The position numbers and the translations under genes were made by a program. This document shows, in pieces, positions 19,789 to 30,413 of a DNA stretch of 64,000 nucleotides. The notes beneath the pieces were generated by a model. The model was not told the DNA's origin. It searched no databases and was given only the letters and a program-made list of their open reading frames with translations. The first letter of the stretch is position 1. The number at the start of each line of letters is the position of its first letter. The stretch lies in the NCBI RefSeq assembly GCF_004217185.1, contig NZ_SHKL01000001.1, forward strand, positions 743,001-807,000. The letters are read 5' to 3'. The DNA is from Pseudonocardia sediminis (GTDB lineage Bacteria > Actinomycetota > Actinomycetes > Mycobacteriales > Pseudonocardiaceae).

Positions 19789-20673
19789 TCAGACCGTGGC
19801 GGCGACCTCGGCGCGGAACTCCTCCGGCTGCAGCGGGGCCAGGTCGGAGACGCGCAGGAAGTCGCCCAGCGTCGTCCCGGTGGCGCCGCTGTCGACGTTG
19901 CGCGGGCCCTTGTCGGCCCGGACGTCGTCGAGGTTGATCGTGCGCAGGTCGTAGGAGAACCGCGTCACGCCCGAGGTGTTCGGGGCCGAGGCGTGCAGGT
20001 GGTTCGACGAGAACATGAAGATGTCACCCGAGTCGCCGGCGATGCGGATCTCCCCGCGGGACTCGAACTCCTCCAGCGGCACCGGGTGCGGCCGGGTGTC
20101 CGAGGTGGTGTTCGCGGCGGCGGCCGAGCGGTGCTTGGAGACCCACTCGTCGTAGTCGTACTGGTTCGACGCGTTCTTCACCGGCTTGTCGAAGTAGTCG
20201 GTGAACATGCTCATGACGTTGTCGCCGACCACCGGGAAAACGGGGGTCCAGTAGTTCACGAGCTGCTGCGGGTGGCCGTACCACATATCGCGGTGGGCCT
20301 TGTAGTTGTAGCTCACGCCGGCCGTCAGGAACTGATCGGCGGGAATGACGCGCAGACGCGGGATGTCGAAATAGGTGCGCTCCGGGTCCACCCCGAGATC
20401 GGTGGCGAACTGCTGGCAGAGCTCCTTGGTGCGCTGACCGTTGGTGAACTCGCGCTTGAGCGGCTCGACCCGCTTGATGAACTCGTCGACGTCCATCTCG
20501 TACTGCGCGCGTTCGGGATCGAGACCCTCGAACGCCTGCCCGATCAGGTCCTTCGCGTGGTCCGCGAGCGCGTCCGCACCGTTGACGTCGGTGTAGAGGT
20601 AGAAATTGCCCTCGAACAGCGATTCACGGCGCTCGTCGTCGCCGACCCGCCGATTCAGATAGACCGTGATCAA
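19789..20673 (-). CDS. Putative 2-oxoglutarate/Fe(II)-type dioxygenase
   Basis: A 294-residue protein with a likely jelly-roll iron site. HRD in YNYKAHRDMWYG would give the His and Asp ligands, NHLHASAPN the distal His, and TRFSYDLRTI an Arg to bind the co-substrate carboxylate. The conserved block NYWTPVFPVVGDN...F-x-DYFDKPVKN resembles phytanoyl-CoA-dioxygenase-like enzymes. The substrate is unknown. The chosen start is a TTG at 20673, backed by GAGGGAGAA six bases upstream. The 283-bp gap upstream is rich in dyads (20776-20795), so the gene may be specifically regulated. No biosynthetic partner is adjacent. Confidence 0.65.
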   Translation of the reverse strand: MITVYLNRRVGDDERRESLFEGNFYLYTDVNGADALADHAKDLIGQAFEGLDPERAQYEMDVDEFIKRVEPLKREFTNGQRTKELCQQFATDLGVDPERTYFDIPRLRVIPADQFLTAGVSYNYKAHRDMWYGHPQQLVNYWTPVFPVVGDNVMSMFTDYFDKPVKNASNQYDYDEWVSKHRSAAAANTTSDTRPHPVPLEEFESRGEIRIAGDSGDIFMFSSNHLHASAPNTSGVTRFSYDLRTINLDDVRADKGPRNVDSGATGTTLGDFLRVSDLAPLQPEEFRAEVAATV

Positions 20674-20775
20674 CGCGATTCTCCCTCGTCATGCGCTTTC
20701 CGGGACCGTCCTCCGACGAACGGGACGTTACCTGGCTGTTTGGGCGATGACGTACTAACGGCGATAGTAGATGCG

Positions 20776-20795
20776 CACTACTGTCCGGCGTAGTG
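20776..20795. promoter_or_regulatory. Candidate operator dyad upstream of the dioxygenase
   Basis: CACTAC and GTAGTG form a 6-bp inverted repeat with an eight-base spacer. An overlapping AGTAG/CTACT dyad lies at 20766-20782. This is the dyad-dense part of the gap between the divergent dioxygenase and siderophore-interacting protein. The binding protein is unknown. Confidence 0.35.
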
Positions 20796-20920
20796 ATCGG
20801 CGGAGATCGACTTCGGAGAGTGTCCGATCGAATCCGGACCGTACTCAAGATCGAGTCGTGACGAGCGCTCCGGCCCCGCCGGGAGATCGGCCGACCTGGA
20901 CCGGTGGCGACGCCTCGTGA

Positions 20921-20939
20921 TTAGCTGAGGCTTGGCTCA
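20921..20939. promoter_or_regulatory. IdeR/DtxR-like iron box
   Basis: TTAGCTGAGGCTTGGCTCA matches the 19-bp IdeR consensus at 13 of 19 positions by hand count, including TTAG and AGGCT. It ends 17 bases before the start of the siderophore-interacting protein gene, where an iron-dependent repressor would block transcription. Confidence 0.55.
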
Positions 20940-20956
20940 GTAGACGGCGGCGGGGG

Positions 20957-21808
20957 ATGGCGATGACGACGGTGGCGGACCGCTCGACGGTGCGGGTGGT
21001 CGAGGTGCACCGCCTCTCGGACGCGTTCGTGCGCGCCGAGCTGGAGGGGGCCGCGCTGGCCGGGCTGGGCCTGCCGGGCGTCCCCGACGAGGCCTGTGTG
21101 TTCCACTTCCCGCTGCCCGGCGGTGGCGTCGACGACCACGGCCGGTGGTACACGCTGCGCCGGGTCGCGCCCGACGCCCGTCGCGCCACGATCGACGTGC
21201 TCTGCCACGAGGGCGGGGTCGGTGCCGGCTGGGCGCGCCGCGCCGCCGTCGGCGACGAGCTGGGTGTCTCCCGGGCCAACAGCTGGTTCCGCCGTCCCGC
21301 CGACGCCCGGTGGCAGATCCTCGTCGGCGACGCCGCGGTGCTCCCGGCGATCGCGCGGATCGTGGAGGAGACCCCGGACGGCCTGGCCACCGAGGTGGTC
21401 GCCGAGCTGACCGAGGGGTCGGCGCAGGCGCAGGCCGCCGAGATCCCGGCCCTGCCGCCCGGCGCCCGCGTGCGCCGGGTGCTCGCGGCCCCGGGCACCA
21501 GCGCGCTCGACGAGATCGTGCGCGGTCTCGAGCTCCCCGACGGGCCGGGTTACGTCTACGTCTGCGGCGAGGCCGCGGCCACCCGCGCGGCACGCAAGGT
21601 GCTGCGTCACGAGCGCGGGCTCCGGTCCGTCGACTACGGGGTGCTGGGCTACTGGCGTCGCGACGCGGAGCGCTTCCGCGAGCGCTACGCGGCCGCCCCC
21701 GACCGGTTCGCCCACGCCTGGGCCGAGGCCGAGGCAGCCGGTGGCGGCGACGAGGAACGCGTACTGGATCTCTACGAGTCGACGCTGTCGCAGGCCGGTC
21801 TGATCTGA
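20957..21808 (+). CDS. Siderophore-interacting FAD-binding protein (ferric-siderophore reductase)
   Basis: A 283-residue flavoprotein of the ViuB/SIP family that reduces ferric siderophores in the cytosol to release iron. The FAD motif is RWYTLRR (R-x-Y-T-x-R, near residue 72). The SIP core has [25 protein letters not shown] and [12 protein letters not shown]. The NAD(P)H domain ends with [16 protein letters not shown] and the family signature [13 protein letters not shown]. Start is ATG 20957 or 20963. An IdeR-like box directly upstream supports induction on iron starvation. No siderophore synthesis gene is in the window, but the efeUOB operon is 18 kb away. Confidence 0.88.
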   Translation: MAMTTVADRSTVRVVEVHRLSDAFVRAELEGAALAGLGLPGVPDEACVFHFPLPGGGVDDHGRWYTLRRVAPDARRATIDVLCHEGGVGAGWARRAAVGDELGVSRANSWFRRPADARWQILVGDAAVLPAIARIVEETPDGLATEVVAELTEGSAQAQAAEIPALPPGARVRRVLAAPGTSALDEIVRGLELPDGPGYVYVCGEAAATRAARKVLRHERGLRSVDYGVLGYWRRDAERFRERYAAAPDRFAHAWAEAEAAGGGDEERVLDLYESTLSQAGLI

Positions 21809-21932
21809 CCCGCCGCGGCGGGCGCGCCACCCGGCGCCCGGCGTATCGTCAGGACCGACATCCCACCCGGAGATCCCTGACCCGGGCAGGGGTCTGTCCT
21901 GTGCGTCCCCACCTCGAGGAGTCTGCGCCGTC

Positions 21933-24900
21933 GTGGCCATCCTGTCCGGCCTGCTCGCCTCCGCCCTGTCCGACTCCGGCCTCCGCGCCGCGGTGGACGC
22001 CGCCCGCGCCGCCGACCCCCGCACCGCGCAGACCCCCGCGGTCCGCGTCGAGGGACCGACCGCGCTGCGCCCCCTGCTGACCGCCGGTCTGGCCGGCGAC
22101 GGCGGCTCGACGGTGCTGGCCGTGACGGCCACCGACCGGGAGGCCGAGGACCTCGCGGCCGCCGTCGCCGACCTGCTCGCGGTCACCCGGACCGAGGACG
22201 ACCCGGTGCTCTCGGGCCTGGCCACCGACGCGGTCGTGGTGCTGCCGTCGTGGGAGACGCTGCCGCACGAGCGGCTCTCGCCCCGCGCGGACACCGTCGC
22301 CCGCCGTCTGACGATCTTCCGCAGGCTCGCGACGCCGGAGACCGCGCCGCGGGTGGTCGTCTCGTCCGCGCGCAGCCTGATCCAGCCGATCGCACCCGGG
22401 CTGGGCGGGCTGGCCCCGATCAGCCTGCGGGCCGGGGACGAGTACGACTTCGAGGCCCTGCTGGAGCGGCTCGTCGAGCTCGCCTACACCCGGGTCGAGA
22501 TGGTCACCGCGCGCGGCGAGTTCGCCGTCCGCGGCGGCATCCTCGACGTCTTCCCGCCGACGGCCGAGAGCCCGGTGCGCGTCGAGTTCTGGGGCGACGA
22601 GGTCTCCGAGCTGCGCACGTTCGCCGTCGCCGACCAGCGCTCCGTCGAGCCGGTCGACGAGGTCGTCGCCACCGCCTGCCGGGAGCTGCTGCTCACCGCG
22701 CCGGTGCGCGAGCGCGCCGCGACGCTGGCCGCGGCGCAGCCCGAGCAGGCCGGCCTGAACCGCAACCCGCTCTGGGAGCTGCTCGACCACCTCTCGCAGG
22801 GCATCCCCAGCGAGGGCATGGAGTCGTTGATCCCGGTCCTGGTCGGCCAGGAGATGGACCTGCTGCCCGACCTGCTGCCGGCCGGGACCCGCGTGCTGCT
22901 CGCCGACCCGGAGCGGATCCGCACCCGCTGCGCGGACCTGGTGCGCACCGGGCAGGAGTTCCTGGAGGCGTCCTGGCTGGCCACCGGCTCCGGTGGCGCC
23001 GCCCCGATCGACGTCGGCGGCTCGGCCTACCGCGGCCTGGCCGAGGTGCTCGAGCACGCCACGGCGTCCGGGCGTCCGGTGATCGGCCTGTCCCCGCTGC
23101 TGTCGGGCGCCGACGACGCACTGGTGCCCGGCATGCACGAGATCGAGCCCTATCGCGGCGACATCGAGCGCGCGCTGGTCGACCTGCGGGCGCACACCGC
23201 GTCCGGCGGGGCGGCGGTCCTGGTGCTGGCCGGGCAGGGCACCGCGTCGCGCTCGCTGGAGCAGCTGCGCGAGGCCGAGGTCCCGGCGACGCTGGTCGAG
23301 AACCTGACCGACGTGCCGGACAAGGGCATGGTGACGGTGACGTGCGGGCGGATCCTGAACGGGTTCACCGCCACCGAGATCGGGCTGGTGCTGCTCTCCG
23401 AGGCCGACCTGACCGGCAGCCGCGCCGGGCTCGACGCCGCGCCGAAGAAGATGCCCGCCCGCCGTCGCAACGCCGTCGACCTGGCCGCGCTGCAGACCGG
23501 CGACTTCGTCGTCCACAACCAGCACGGCATCGGCAAGTTCGTCGAGATGCGCGAGCGCACCGTGCAGGGCGCCACCCGCGAGTACCTGGTGCTCGAGTAC
23601 GCCTCGTCCAAGCGCGGGCAGCCCGCGGACCGGTTGTTCGTCCCGACCGACGCCCTCGACGAGATCAGCCGCTACGTCGGCGGCGAGCAGCCCACGGTGA
23701 ACAAGCTCGGCGGCGCGGACTGGTCGAAGACCAAGGGCCGCGCGCGCAAGGCCGTCCGTGACATCGCGGCCGGACTGGTGCAGCTCTACGCCGCGCGCCA
23801 GGCCTCGCCGGGGCACGCGTTCGGTGCGGACACCCCGTGGCAGCGCGAGCTCGAGGACGCGTTCCCGTTCACCGAGACCCCGGACCAGATCTCGGCGATC
23901 GACGAGGTCAAGCAGGACATGGAGCGCGCGGTCCCGATGGACCGGGTGATCTCCGGCGACGTCGGGTTCGGCAAGACCGAGATCGCGGTGCGGGCGGCGT
24001 TCAAGGCGGTGCAGGACGGCAAGCAGGTCGCCGTGCTGGTGCCGACGACGCTGCTGGCCACCCAGCACCTGTCCACGTTCTCCGACCGGATGCGCGCCTT
24101 CCCGGTGACGGTTCGCGGGTTGAGCCGGTTCACCGATCCCGGCGAGGCGAAGCAGACGATCGAGGGGCTGACCGAGGGGACCGTCGACGTCGTCGTCGGG
24201 ACGCACCGGCTGCTGCAGACCGGGATCCGCTGGAAGGACCTCGGCCTGGTCATCGTCGACGAGGAGCAGCGCTTCGGCGTCGAGCACAAGGAGCACATCA
24301 CGGCGCTGCGCGCGCACGTCGACGTGCTGACGCTGTCCGCGACGCCGATCCCGCGGACCCTGGAGATGAGCCTGGCCGGCATCCGGGAGATGTCGACGAT
24401 CACCACCCCGCCCGAGGACCGGCACCCGACCCTGACCTACGTCGGCGCCTACGACACCAAGCAGGTCGGCGCCGCGATCCGGCGCGAGCTGCTGCGCGAC
24501 GGCCAGGTGTTCTACGTGCACAACCGGGTCTCCTCGATCGACAAGGCGGCGAAGACGCTGCAGGAGCTGGTGCCCGAGGCCCGGATCGCGGTCGCCCACG
24601 GCCAGATGAACGAGGACGTCCTCGAGCGCACCGTGAACGGCTTCTGGCACAACGAGTACGACGTCCTGGTCTGCACGACGATCGTCGAGAACGGCCTGGA
24701 CATCTCCAACGCCAACACGCTGATCGTCGAGCGCAGCGACACTCTGGGCCTGTCCCAGCTCCACCAGCTCCGGGGCCGGGTCGGGCGTGGCCGCGAGCGC
24801 GGCTACGCCTACTTCCTGTTCCCGCCCGAGCACCCGCTCACCGAGACCGCGCACGACCGTCTGGCCACGATCGCCCAGCACTCCGAGCTCGGCTCCGGTG

Positions 24901-25553
24901 CCGCGGTGGCGATGAAGGACCTGGAGATCCGCGGCGCGGGCAACATCCTGGGCGCGGAGCAGAGCGGGCACATCGCCGGCGTCGGGTTCGACCTCTACAT
25001 CCGCCTCGTCGGCGAGGCCGTGGCCGCGTTCCGCAAGCAGTCCGGCGGCGACGGCGCGGAGGAGCCGGAGCCGCTGGCCGAGGTGCGGGTGGACCTGCCG
25101 GTCGACGCGCACGTGCCGCACGACTACGTCGACGGTGAGCGGCTGCGTCTCGAGGTCTACCGCAAGATCGCCGAGTCCTCCGACGAGGAGGCGCTCACCG
25201 CGATCGTCGAGGAGCTCACCGACCGCTACGGCGAGCCGCCGACCCCGGTGCTGAACCTGCTGGCGGTGGCCCGGTTCCGGCAGCTGTGCCGTCGTCTCGG
25301 GGTCGCCGAGGTGGCCGCGGCCGGGACGCAGATCCGGATCGGCCCGGTGACGCTGCCGGACTCGGCGCAGATGCGGCTCAAGCGCCTGCACCCGAAGTCG
25401 GCCTACAAGCCGGCGTCGGGCCTGGTCACGGTGGCCAAGCCGGTCGAGGGCGGGCGGATCGGCGGTGCCGCGATCCGTGACACGGCGCTGCTGGACTGGT
25501 GTGCCGAGCTGCTCGGCCAGCTGGTCCCGGCTCCTGCCGCCGCCCCGGCCTGA
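21933..25553 (+). CDS. mfd: Transcription-repair coupling factor
   Basis: Removes RNA polymerase stalled at lesions and recruits UvrA. The full length is 1206 residues. The N-terminal UvrB-like module (residues ~1-350) contains [24 protein letters not shown] and GGILDVFPP. The CarD-like RNA-polymerase-interaction domain follows [17 protein letters not shown] (~520-590). The RecG-like translocase has Walker [10 protein letters not shown] (~675), DEEQRFGV (~775) and the TRG-type [14 protein letters not shown]. The TRCF C-terminal domain covers ~1040-1150. The GTG start at 21933 opens MAILSGLL. It is in the expected position of the actinobacterial backbone. Confidence 0.97.
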   Translation: MAILSGLLASALSDSGLRAAVDAARAADPRTAQTPAVRVEGPTALRPLLTAGLAGDGGSTVLAVTATDREAEDLAAAVADLLAVTRTEDDPVLSGLATDAVVVLPSWETLPHERLSPRADTVARRLTIFRRLATPETAPRVVVSSARSLIQPIAPGLGGLAPISLRAGDEYDFEALLERLVELAYTRVEMVTARGEFAVRGGILDVFPPTAESPVRVEFWGDEVSELRTFAVADQRSVEPVDEVVATACRELLLTAPVRERAATLAAAQPEQAGLNRNPLWELLDHLSQGIPSEGMESLIPVLVGQEMDLLPDLLPAGTRVLLADPERIRTRCADLVRTGQEFLEASWLATGSGGAAPIDVGGSAYRGLAEVLEHATASGRPVIGLSPLLSGADDALVPGMHEIEPYRGDIERALVDLRAHTASGGAAVLVLAGQGTASRSLEQLREAEVPATLVENLTDVPDKGMVTVTCGRILNGFTATEIGLVLLSEADLTGSRAGLDAAPKKMPARRRNAVDLAALQTGDFVVHNQHGIGKFVEMRERTVQGATREYLVLEYASSKRGQPADRLFVPTDALDEISRYVGGEQPTVNKLGGADWSKTKGRARKAVRDIAAGLVQLYAARQASPGHAFGADTPWQRELEDAFPFTETPDQISAIDEVKQDMERAVPMDRVISGDVGFGKTEIAVRAAFKAVQDGKQVAVLVPTTLLATQHLSTFSDRMRAFPVTVRGLSRFTDPGEAKQTIEGLTEGTVDVVVGTHRLLQTGIRWKDLGLVIVDEEQRFGVEHKEHITALRAHVDVLTLSATPIPRTLEMSLAGIREMSTITTPPEDRHPTLTYVGAYDTKQVGAAIRRELLRDGQVFYVHNRVSSIDKAAKTLQELVPEARIAVAHGQMNEDVLERTVNGFWHNEYDVLVCTTIVENGLDISNANTLIVERSDTLGLSQLHQLRGRVGRGRERGYAYFLFPPEHPLTETAHDRLATIAQHSELGSGAAVAMKDLEIRGAGNILGAEQSGHIAGVGFDLYIRLVGEAVAAFRKQSGGDGAEEPEPLAEVRVDLPVDAHVPHDYVDGERLRLEVYRKIAESSDEEALTAIVEELTDRYGEPPTPVLNLLAVARFRQLCRRLGVAEVAAAGTQIRIGPVTLPDSAQMRLKRLHPKSAYKPASGLVTVAKPVEGGRIGGAAIRDTALLDWCAELLGQLVPAPAAAPA

Positions 25554-25617
25554 CCACCCGGCGGGGCGGGCCGGTCGCCCGGCACGAAATGTCGGTGCCG
25601 GGAAGTAAATTCGGTCC

Positions 25618-28600
25618 ATGGCCCACCTGCGCTTCCCGCACCTGCACGGCGACACCCTGGTCTTCACGGCCGAGGACGACGTGTGGACGGCGCCGCTGAG
25701 CGGCGGCCGGGCGTACCGGCTCACCGCGGACGCGGTGCCCGTGTCCACGCCGCGGATCTCCCCGGACGGCACCCGGGTGGCCTGGGCGTCGCGGCGGGAC
25801 GGGGCCCGCGAGACCTACGTCGCCGACGTCGACGGGGGCGGGCTCCGGCGGCTGACCTACTGGGGCGACCCGGCGGGCGCCTGCGCCGGGTGGACCCCCG
25901 GCGGCGAGGTCGTGGCGCTGACCAGCAACGAGGACGCGACCACGCGGCGCTGGGCCTACGCGGTCCCGGCCACCGGTGGCGCCCCGCGCCGGCTGCCGTA
26001 CGGGCCGCTGGCCGCGCTCGCGCTCGACGCCGGCAGCGGGGCCGTCGCGATCCTGACGCACGGCGCGCGCGAGGCGGCCTGGTGGAAGCGCTACCGCGGA
26101 GGCACCGCCGGGAAGATCTGGCTCGACGCGGACGGGTCCGGCGAGTTCGCGCGGATCGGCGCGGATCTCGACGGGCAGCTCGAATGGCCGATGTTCGTCA
26201 CGTCGGAGGGGGAGACGCGGCTGGCGTTCCTGTCCGACCACGAGGGCTGGGGCAACCTCTACTCCCTGGCCCTGGACGGCACCGGACTGCGCCGCCACAG
26301 TGACCACGGTTCCGGGGACCACGGCTCCGACGGGGCCCCCGCCTTCTACGCCCGGCACGCCTCGACCGACGGGCGGCGGGTGGTCTACGAGTCCGCCGGG
26401 CAGCTCTGGATCGTCGACTCGCTCGCCGCCGGTGCGTCCCCACGACGGCTCGACGTCACGCTCGGCGGGCCGCGCTCGGCACGTGAGCCGTTCCGGGCGA
26501 CGATCGCCCGCGACCTGGGCGGGGTGTACCCGGACAAGGCGGGCCGCACGAGCATCGCGACCGTCCGTGGCACCGTGCACCGGCTCACCCACCGCGACGG
26601 CCCGGCGCGGACGCTGCTCGCCGAACCGGGCGTCCGGGCCCGGATGGCGCACCCGCTGGGCGAGGACCGCGCCGTCTGGGTCGACGACGCCGAGGGCGCC
26701 GACGCGGTGTGCGTCGCCCCGCTCGACGTCCGCGCCGAGGGGGCCGCTCCGCTGCGCCGCTACGGGGCCGGCGAGATCGGGCGGGTGCTGGAGCTGACCG
26801 CGGCACCGGACGGGTCGGCCGTCGCCCTGGCGACGCACGACGGGCGGCTGCTGCTGCTCGACCTCGGCCCTTCTGCCCCCTCCGACGAGTCCGACGCTGC
26901 CCCGGCCCCCGGGGATCGCGTGCCGGGGACTCTGCGCGAGCTGGCACGTGGCGGGGCCGGTGAGGTGGCCGACCTGAGCTGGTCGCCGGACAGCACGTGG
27001 CTCGCGTTCTGCGACCCGCCCGAGCCGGGCCTGTCCCGGATCGTGCTGGCCAAGGTGTCCGACGGAGAGCTGGTCGAGGTCACCCCGGCCCGCTTCCACG
27101 ACAGCGACCCGGTGTTCACCTCCGACGGCAAGTACCTGGCGTTCCTGTCCCGGCGGGTGTTCGACCCCAGCTACGACCACCACGCGTTCGACCTGGCGTT
27201 CCAGACCGGGTGGAAGCCGTTCCTGGTCCCGCTGGCCGCGCGCACGCCGTCGCCGTTCGGGGCCAGCCCGGACGGGCGCCCGGTGACGCCGGGGGAGGAG
27301 GGCCCGGACGACCCGCCCGCCCCGTCGCGGCGCAACGGGGCCCGCAGCGAGGAGTCCTTGACCGACGCCGAGCGGGCCGACGCGGAGGCGGCGGATGAGG
27401 TCGACGCCGAGGAGAAGCCCAGGAAGAAGGACAAGAAGGCGCCGCCGGAGGTGGTCGTCGACGCCGAGGGCCTGCCCGACCGCGTCGTCGGCATCCCGGT
27501 GGAGGCCGGCCGCTACCACGGCATGACGGCGGGAAAGGGCTGCCTGCTCTGGCTGCACCACCCCGCATCCGGCGTGCTCGGCGACAGCCGCGCCGACGAC
27601 GACGCCGAGCACGAACGTCCCTGGCTGGAGCGTTACGACCTGGCCAAGCGCACGCTCACCACGATCGCCGACCCCGGTGGCCCGTTCGCGGTCAGCGGCG
27701 ACGGCACCCGCGTCGTGCTCCGGGACCGGGCCAAGCTGCGCGTGCTGCGCACCGACCGGTCGGGCCCCTCGGCGCCGTCGGAGGACGACAACGGCGGCTC
27801 CGACGAGTTCGACATCGACACCGCGCGGCTCGTCGTCACCGTCGACCCGACCGCCGAGTGGCGGCAGATGTTCGACGAGGTCGTGCGCCTGATGCGCGAC
27901 CACTTCTGGACCGAGGACATGGCCGGTGTCGACTGGGAGGCCGAGGCGGCCCGCTACCGCCCGCTCGTCGACGAGCTGGGCAGCCACGACGACCTGGTGG
28001 ACCTGCTCTGGGAGCTGCACGGCGAGCTCGGCACCTCGCACGCCTACGTGATGCCGACCCGGTTCACCGGTGACGCGACCGGCCGTCCGGGCCTGCTCGG
28101 CGCCGACCTCGAACCCGACCCCGGGTCCGGCTCCGAGTCCGGTGGCTGGCGGGTGCGCCGTGTCCTGCCGCCCGAGTCGTCGGCCCCGGCTGCCCGCAGC
28201 CCGCTGTCCGGTCCCGGCGTCGACGTCCGGGCCGGGGACGTGATCCTCGAGGTCGGTGGCGAGCCGGTCGACCCGGCGTGGGGCCCCGCGCCGCTGCTGC
28301 TCTCCCGCGCCGAGCGGCTGGTCGAGCTGACCGTGCGGTCCGGGCCCGGCCGTGAGGACGCGGGCGAGGTGCGCCGCGTCGTCGTCCGCCCGCTGCGCTC
28401 GGAGGAGGAGCTGCGCTACCAGGACCTGGTCGCCGGCCGCCGCGCCGAGGTGCTGGAGCGGTCCGGCGGCCGGCTGGGCTACCTGCACGTGCCGGACATG
28501 ATGGCGCCCGGCTGGGCTCAGCTGCACCGCGACCTGGCCCGCGAGACCGCCCGCGACGGGCTGATCCTCGACGTCCGCGGCAACCGCGGCGGGCACACCT

Positions 28601-29100
28601 CGCAGCTGGTCGTGGAGAAGCTCGCCCGCACCGTGATCGGCTGGGACCTGCCGCGCCACCGCACCCCGAGCACCTACCCGGAGGACGCACCGCGGGGCCC
28701 GGTCGTCGCGCTGGCCGACGAGCTGTCCGGCTCCGACGGCGACATCGTCACCGCCGCGATCAAGCGTCTCGGGATCGGTCCGGTGATCGGCGTCCGCACC
28801 TGGGGCGGGGTGATCGGCATCGACGGCCGGTACGGGCTCGTCGACGGCACGCGCGTCACCCAGCCCCGCTACGCCACCTGGTTCGACGACTCCGGCTGGG
28901 GCATGGAGAACCACGGCGTCGACCCCGACGAGGAGGTCGTGATCACCCCACAGGACTGGGTCGCCGGCCGTGACCCCCAGCTCGACCGCGCCGTCGAGGT
29001 CGCCCTGCAACGTCTGGAGCAGAACCCTCCGGCCCGCCCGCCGGACGTCTCCACCCGCCCGTCCCGCCGCCGCCCCGACCTTCCGCCCCGCCCGGCCTGA
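25618..29100 (+). CDS. Tricorn-type S41 peptidase with beta-propeller and PDZ domain
   Basis: A 1160-residue cytosolic protease. Residues ~1-560 form WD/TolB-like propeller blades (PRISPDGTRVAWASRRDG; DLSWSPDSTWLAFCDP). A charged linker (~585-610, rich in Glu/Lys) follows. Then come a core helical domain (EWRQMFDEVVRLMRDHFW), a PDZ domain (~860-930, VRAGDVILEVGGEPVD) and the S41 catalytic domain with LILDVRGNRGGH and the nucleophile Ser in ELSGSDGD (~1038). The architecture is that of tricorn protease homologues, which degrade oligopeptides downstream of the proteasome; actinobacteria have proteasomes. No signal peptide. It follows mfd with a 64-bp gap. Confidence 0.88.
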   Translation: MAHLRFPHLHGDTLVFTAEDDVWTAPLSGGRAYRLTADAVPVSTPRISPDGTRVAWASRRDGARETYVADVDGGGLRRLTYWGDPAGACAGWTPGGEVVALTSNEDATTRRWAYAVPATGGAPRRLPYGPLAALALDAGSGAVAILTHGAREAAWWKRYRGGTAGKIWLDADGSGEFARIGADLDGQLEWPMFVTSEGETRLAFLSDHEGWGNLYSLALDGTGLRRHSDHGSGDHGSDGAPAFYARHASTDGRRVVYESAGQLWIVDSLAAGASPRRLDVTLGGPRSAREPFRATIARDLGGVYPDKAGRTSIATVRGTVHRLTHRDGPARTLLAEPGVRARMAHPLGEDRAVWVDDAEGADAVCVAPLDVRAEGAAPLRRYGAGEIGRVLELTAAPDGSAVALATHDGRLLLLDLGPSAPSDESDAAPAPGDRVPGTLRELARGGAGEVADLSWSPDSTWLAFCDPPEPGLSRIVLAKVSDGELVEVTPARFHDSDPVFTSDGKYLAFLSRRVFDPSYDHHAFDLAFQTGWKPFLVPLAARTPSPFGASPDGRPVTPGEEGPDDPPAPSRRNGARSEESLTDAERADAEAADEVDAEEKPRKKDKKAPPEVVVDAEGLPDRVVGIPVEAGRYHGMTAGKGCLLWLHHPASGVLGDSRADDDAEHERPWLERYDLAKRTLTTIADPGGPFAVSGDGTRVVLRDRAKLRVLRTDRSGPSAPSEDDNGGSDEFDIDTARLVVTVDPTAEWRQMFDEVVRLMRDHFWTEDMAGVDWEAEAARYRPLVDELGSHDDLVDLLWELHGELGTSHAYVMPTRFTGDATGRPGLLGADLEPDPGSGSESGGWRVRRVLPPESSAPAARSPLSGPGVDVRAGDVILEVGGEPVDPAWGPAPLLLSRAERLVELTVRSGPGREDAGEVRRVVVRPLRSEEELRYQDLVAGRRAEVLERSGGRLGYLHVPDMMAPGWAQLHRDLARETARDGLILDVRGNRGGHTSQLVVEKLARTVIGWDLPRHRTPSTYPEDAPRGPVVALADELSGSDGDIVTAAIKRLGIGPVIGVRTWGGVIGIDGRYGLVDGTRVTQPRYATWFDDSGWGMENHGVDPDEEVVITPQDWVAGRDPQLDRAVEVALQRLEQNPPARPPDVSTRPSRRRPDLPPRPA

Positions 29101-29138
29101 CCCGTCCGGCCCGACCCGTCCGGCGCGGCACTCGTGCG

Positions 29139-29167
29139 CCATGACGAGCGTGCTGCGCTCGTCGTGG
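29139..29167. terminator. Hairpin after the S41 peptidase
   Basis: CCATGACGAGCG and CGCTCGTCGTGG pair with one mismatch around the five-base loop TGCTG, 39 bases after the S41 stop. The next plus-strand gene starts 130 bases later, so this is a likely terminator. Confidence 0.5.
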
Positions 29168-29296
29168 TTCACGAGTTCCCCGGGCGTCGGGCCGACGGCG
29201 TCGAGTGACGCATGATGGTCGGCGGTCTGCTGATCTACAGCCGTGGTGCGTCGTTCGGTGTCGCTGGGGGAGGGGCCGGGGTGTCAGGGTGGCGGG

Positions 29297-30331
29297 ATGA
29301 CGCACGGTGCGGGTCCGGAGTCGGTGCACGTGTCGTTGCCGGGGGACCGTCCGCCGTGGACGCCGACCGGGTTGCGGGTGCGCGCGGGGGACCGGGTGAC
29401 GCTGCTCGGGTCCGGGTTCGTGCGCTGGTCACCGCGCCACGACGTCGGCGCGGGGACGAAGTACCACCTCTGGGGGCGGGTTCCCGGCGGCGAGATCTTC
29501 GGGTGCACCGCGGACACGACCACGGCGGTCGTCGACACCGACGGTGAGCTGGAACTGTGCGTCTACCTCGGTGCGTGGGCGGACCGGTCGGGGACGCTCG
29601 CGACCGGGGACGCGCCGTACGCCCGGGTGTCCGGCGGGCTCGAGGTCACGGTCCTGCGCTGGCCCGACGGCGTCGACCCGGCCGACGGGCTGGCGGGGCT
29701 CGGTCCGGACGACGCCGCCCCCGCGCTGGTCGCCGCCGAACGGGAGCGGCTCGCGCATCCGATCCGGAGGCCGGAGGGGTGGGAGTACCTGCTCGACTTC
29801 GGCCCCGGCGACATCTACCGCGCGACCGAGCTGGACGGTGCTCCGGCGATCGAGGTCGTCTGCGACGACGACGCCGGCATCCTGCGCACCCCGGTCGACG
29901 TCGCGCTCGGCCCGGACACGGTCCTCGAGTGGACCTGGCGGGTGGACGCGCTGCCGTCGGCCGTCGCCGAGGACACGACGTTCACCCACGACTACCTCTC
30001 GATCGCGGTGGAGTTCGACTCCGGGCGCGACCTCACGTGGTTCTGGAGCGCCGGGTGCGAGCCGGTGACCGGCACGTTCGCCTGCCCGATCCGCGGGTGG
30101 CGGGACCGCGAGACGCACATGCCGTTGCGCAGCGGCACCGACGGTCTCGGCGTCGTGCACCGCGAACGCCGTCACGTGCACGCCGACCACGAGCGGTTCA
30201 TGGGGCCCGCGCCGGAGCGGATCGTGCGCGTCTGGCTGATCGCGGTCAGCCACTTCGGACGCGGGACGGGGCGGGCCGTGTTCTCCGACATCGTCCTGAC
30301 CGACGGGGACACGCGCGTCCGCGTGCTCTGA
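29297..30331 (+). CDS. DUF3047-type protein with N-terminal lectin-like beta domain
   Basis: A 344-residue protein in two parts. Residues ~5-125 look like a carbohydrate-binding/PA-IL-like beta sandwich (DRPPWTPTGLRVRAGDRVTLLGSGFVRWS ... GELELCVYLGAWADRSG). Residues ~165-340 match the DUF3047 pattern (WTWRVDALP ... DYLSIAVEFDSGRDLTWFWSAG ... RIVRVWLIAVSHFGRGTGRAVFSDIVL). DUF3047 has no assigned function. No signal peptide is seen, so the protein appears cytosolic. The ATG at 29297 follows GGGTGGCGGG; an earlier in-frame start adds unrelated sequence. A fatty-acyl ligase follows by ~80 bp. Confidence 0.65.
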   Translation: MTHGAGPESVHVSLPGDRPPWTPTGLRVRAGDRVTLLGSGFVRWSPRHDVGAGTKYHLWGRVPGGEIFGCTADTTTAVVDTDGELELCVYLGAWADRSGTLATGDAPYARVSGGLEVTVLRWPDGVDPADGLAGLGPDDAAPALVAAERERLAHPIRRPEGWEYLLDFGPGDIYRATELDGAPAIEVVCDDDAGILRTPVDVALGPDTVLEWTWRVDALPSAVAEDTTFTHDYLSIAVEFDSGRDLTWFWSAGCEPVTGTFACPIRGWRDRETHMPLRSGTDGLGVVHRERRHVHADHERFMGPAPERIVRVWLIAVSHFGRGTGRAVFSDIVLTDGDTRVRVL

Positions 30332-30413
30332 CCGGCCCTGTGGATCTGGTGCCTCGAGGCCCACCCACCGTACGGTCGTCAGGCCGCTGTCGACGTCGAC
30401 GAAGGGCCGGTCC

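Noticed and set aside
21849..25772. Minus-strand open frame of 1307 codons opposite mfd
   Set aside because: The composition is that of an antisense shadow (Arg, Gln, Leu, Gly rich), whereas the plus strand encodes a full-length Mfd.
25426..29172. Minus-strand open frame of 1248 codons opposite the S41 peptidase
   Set aside because: Antisense shadow; all recognisable domains are on the plus strand.
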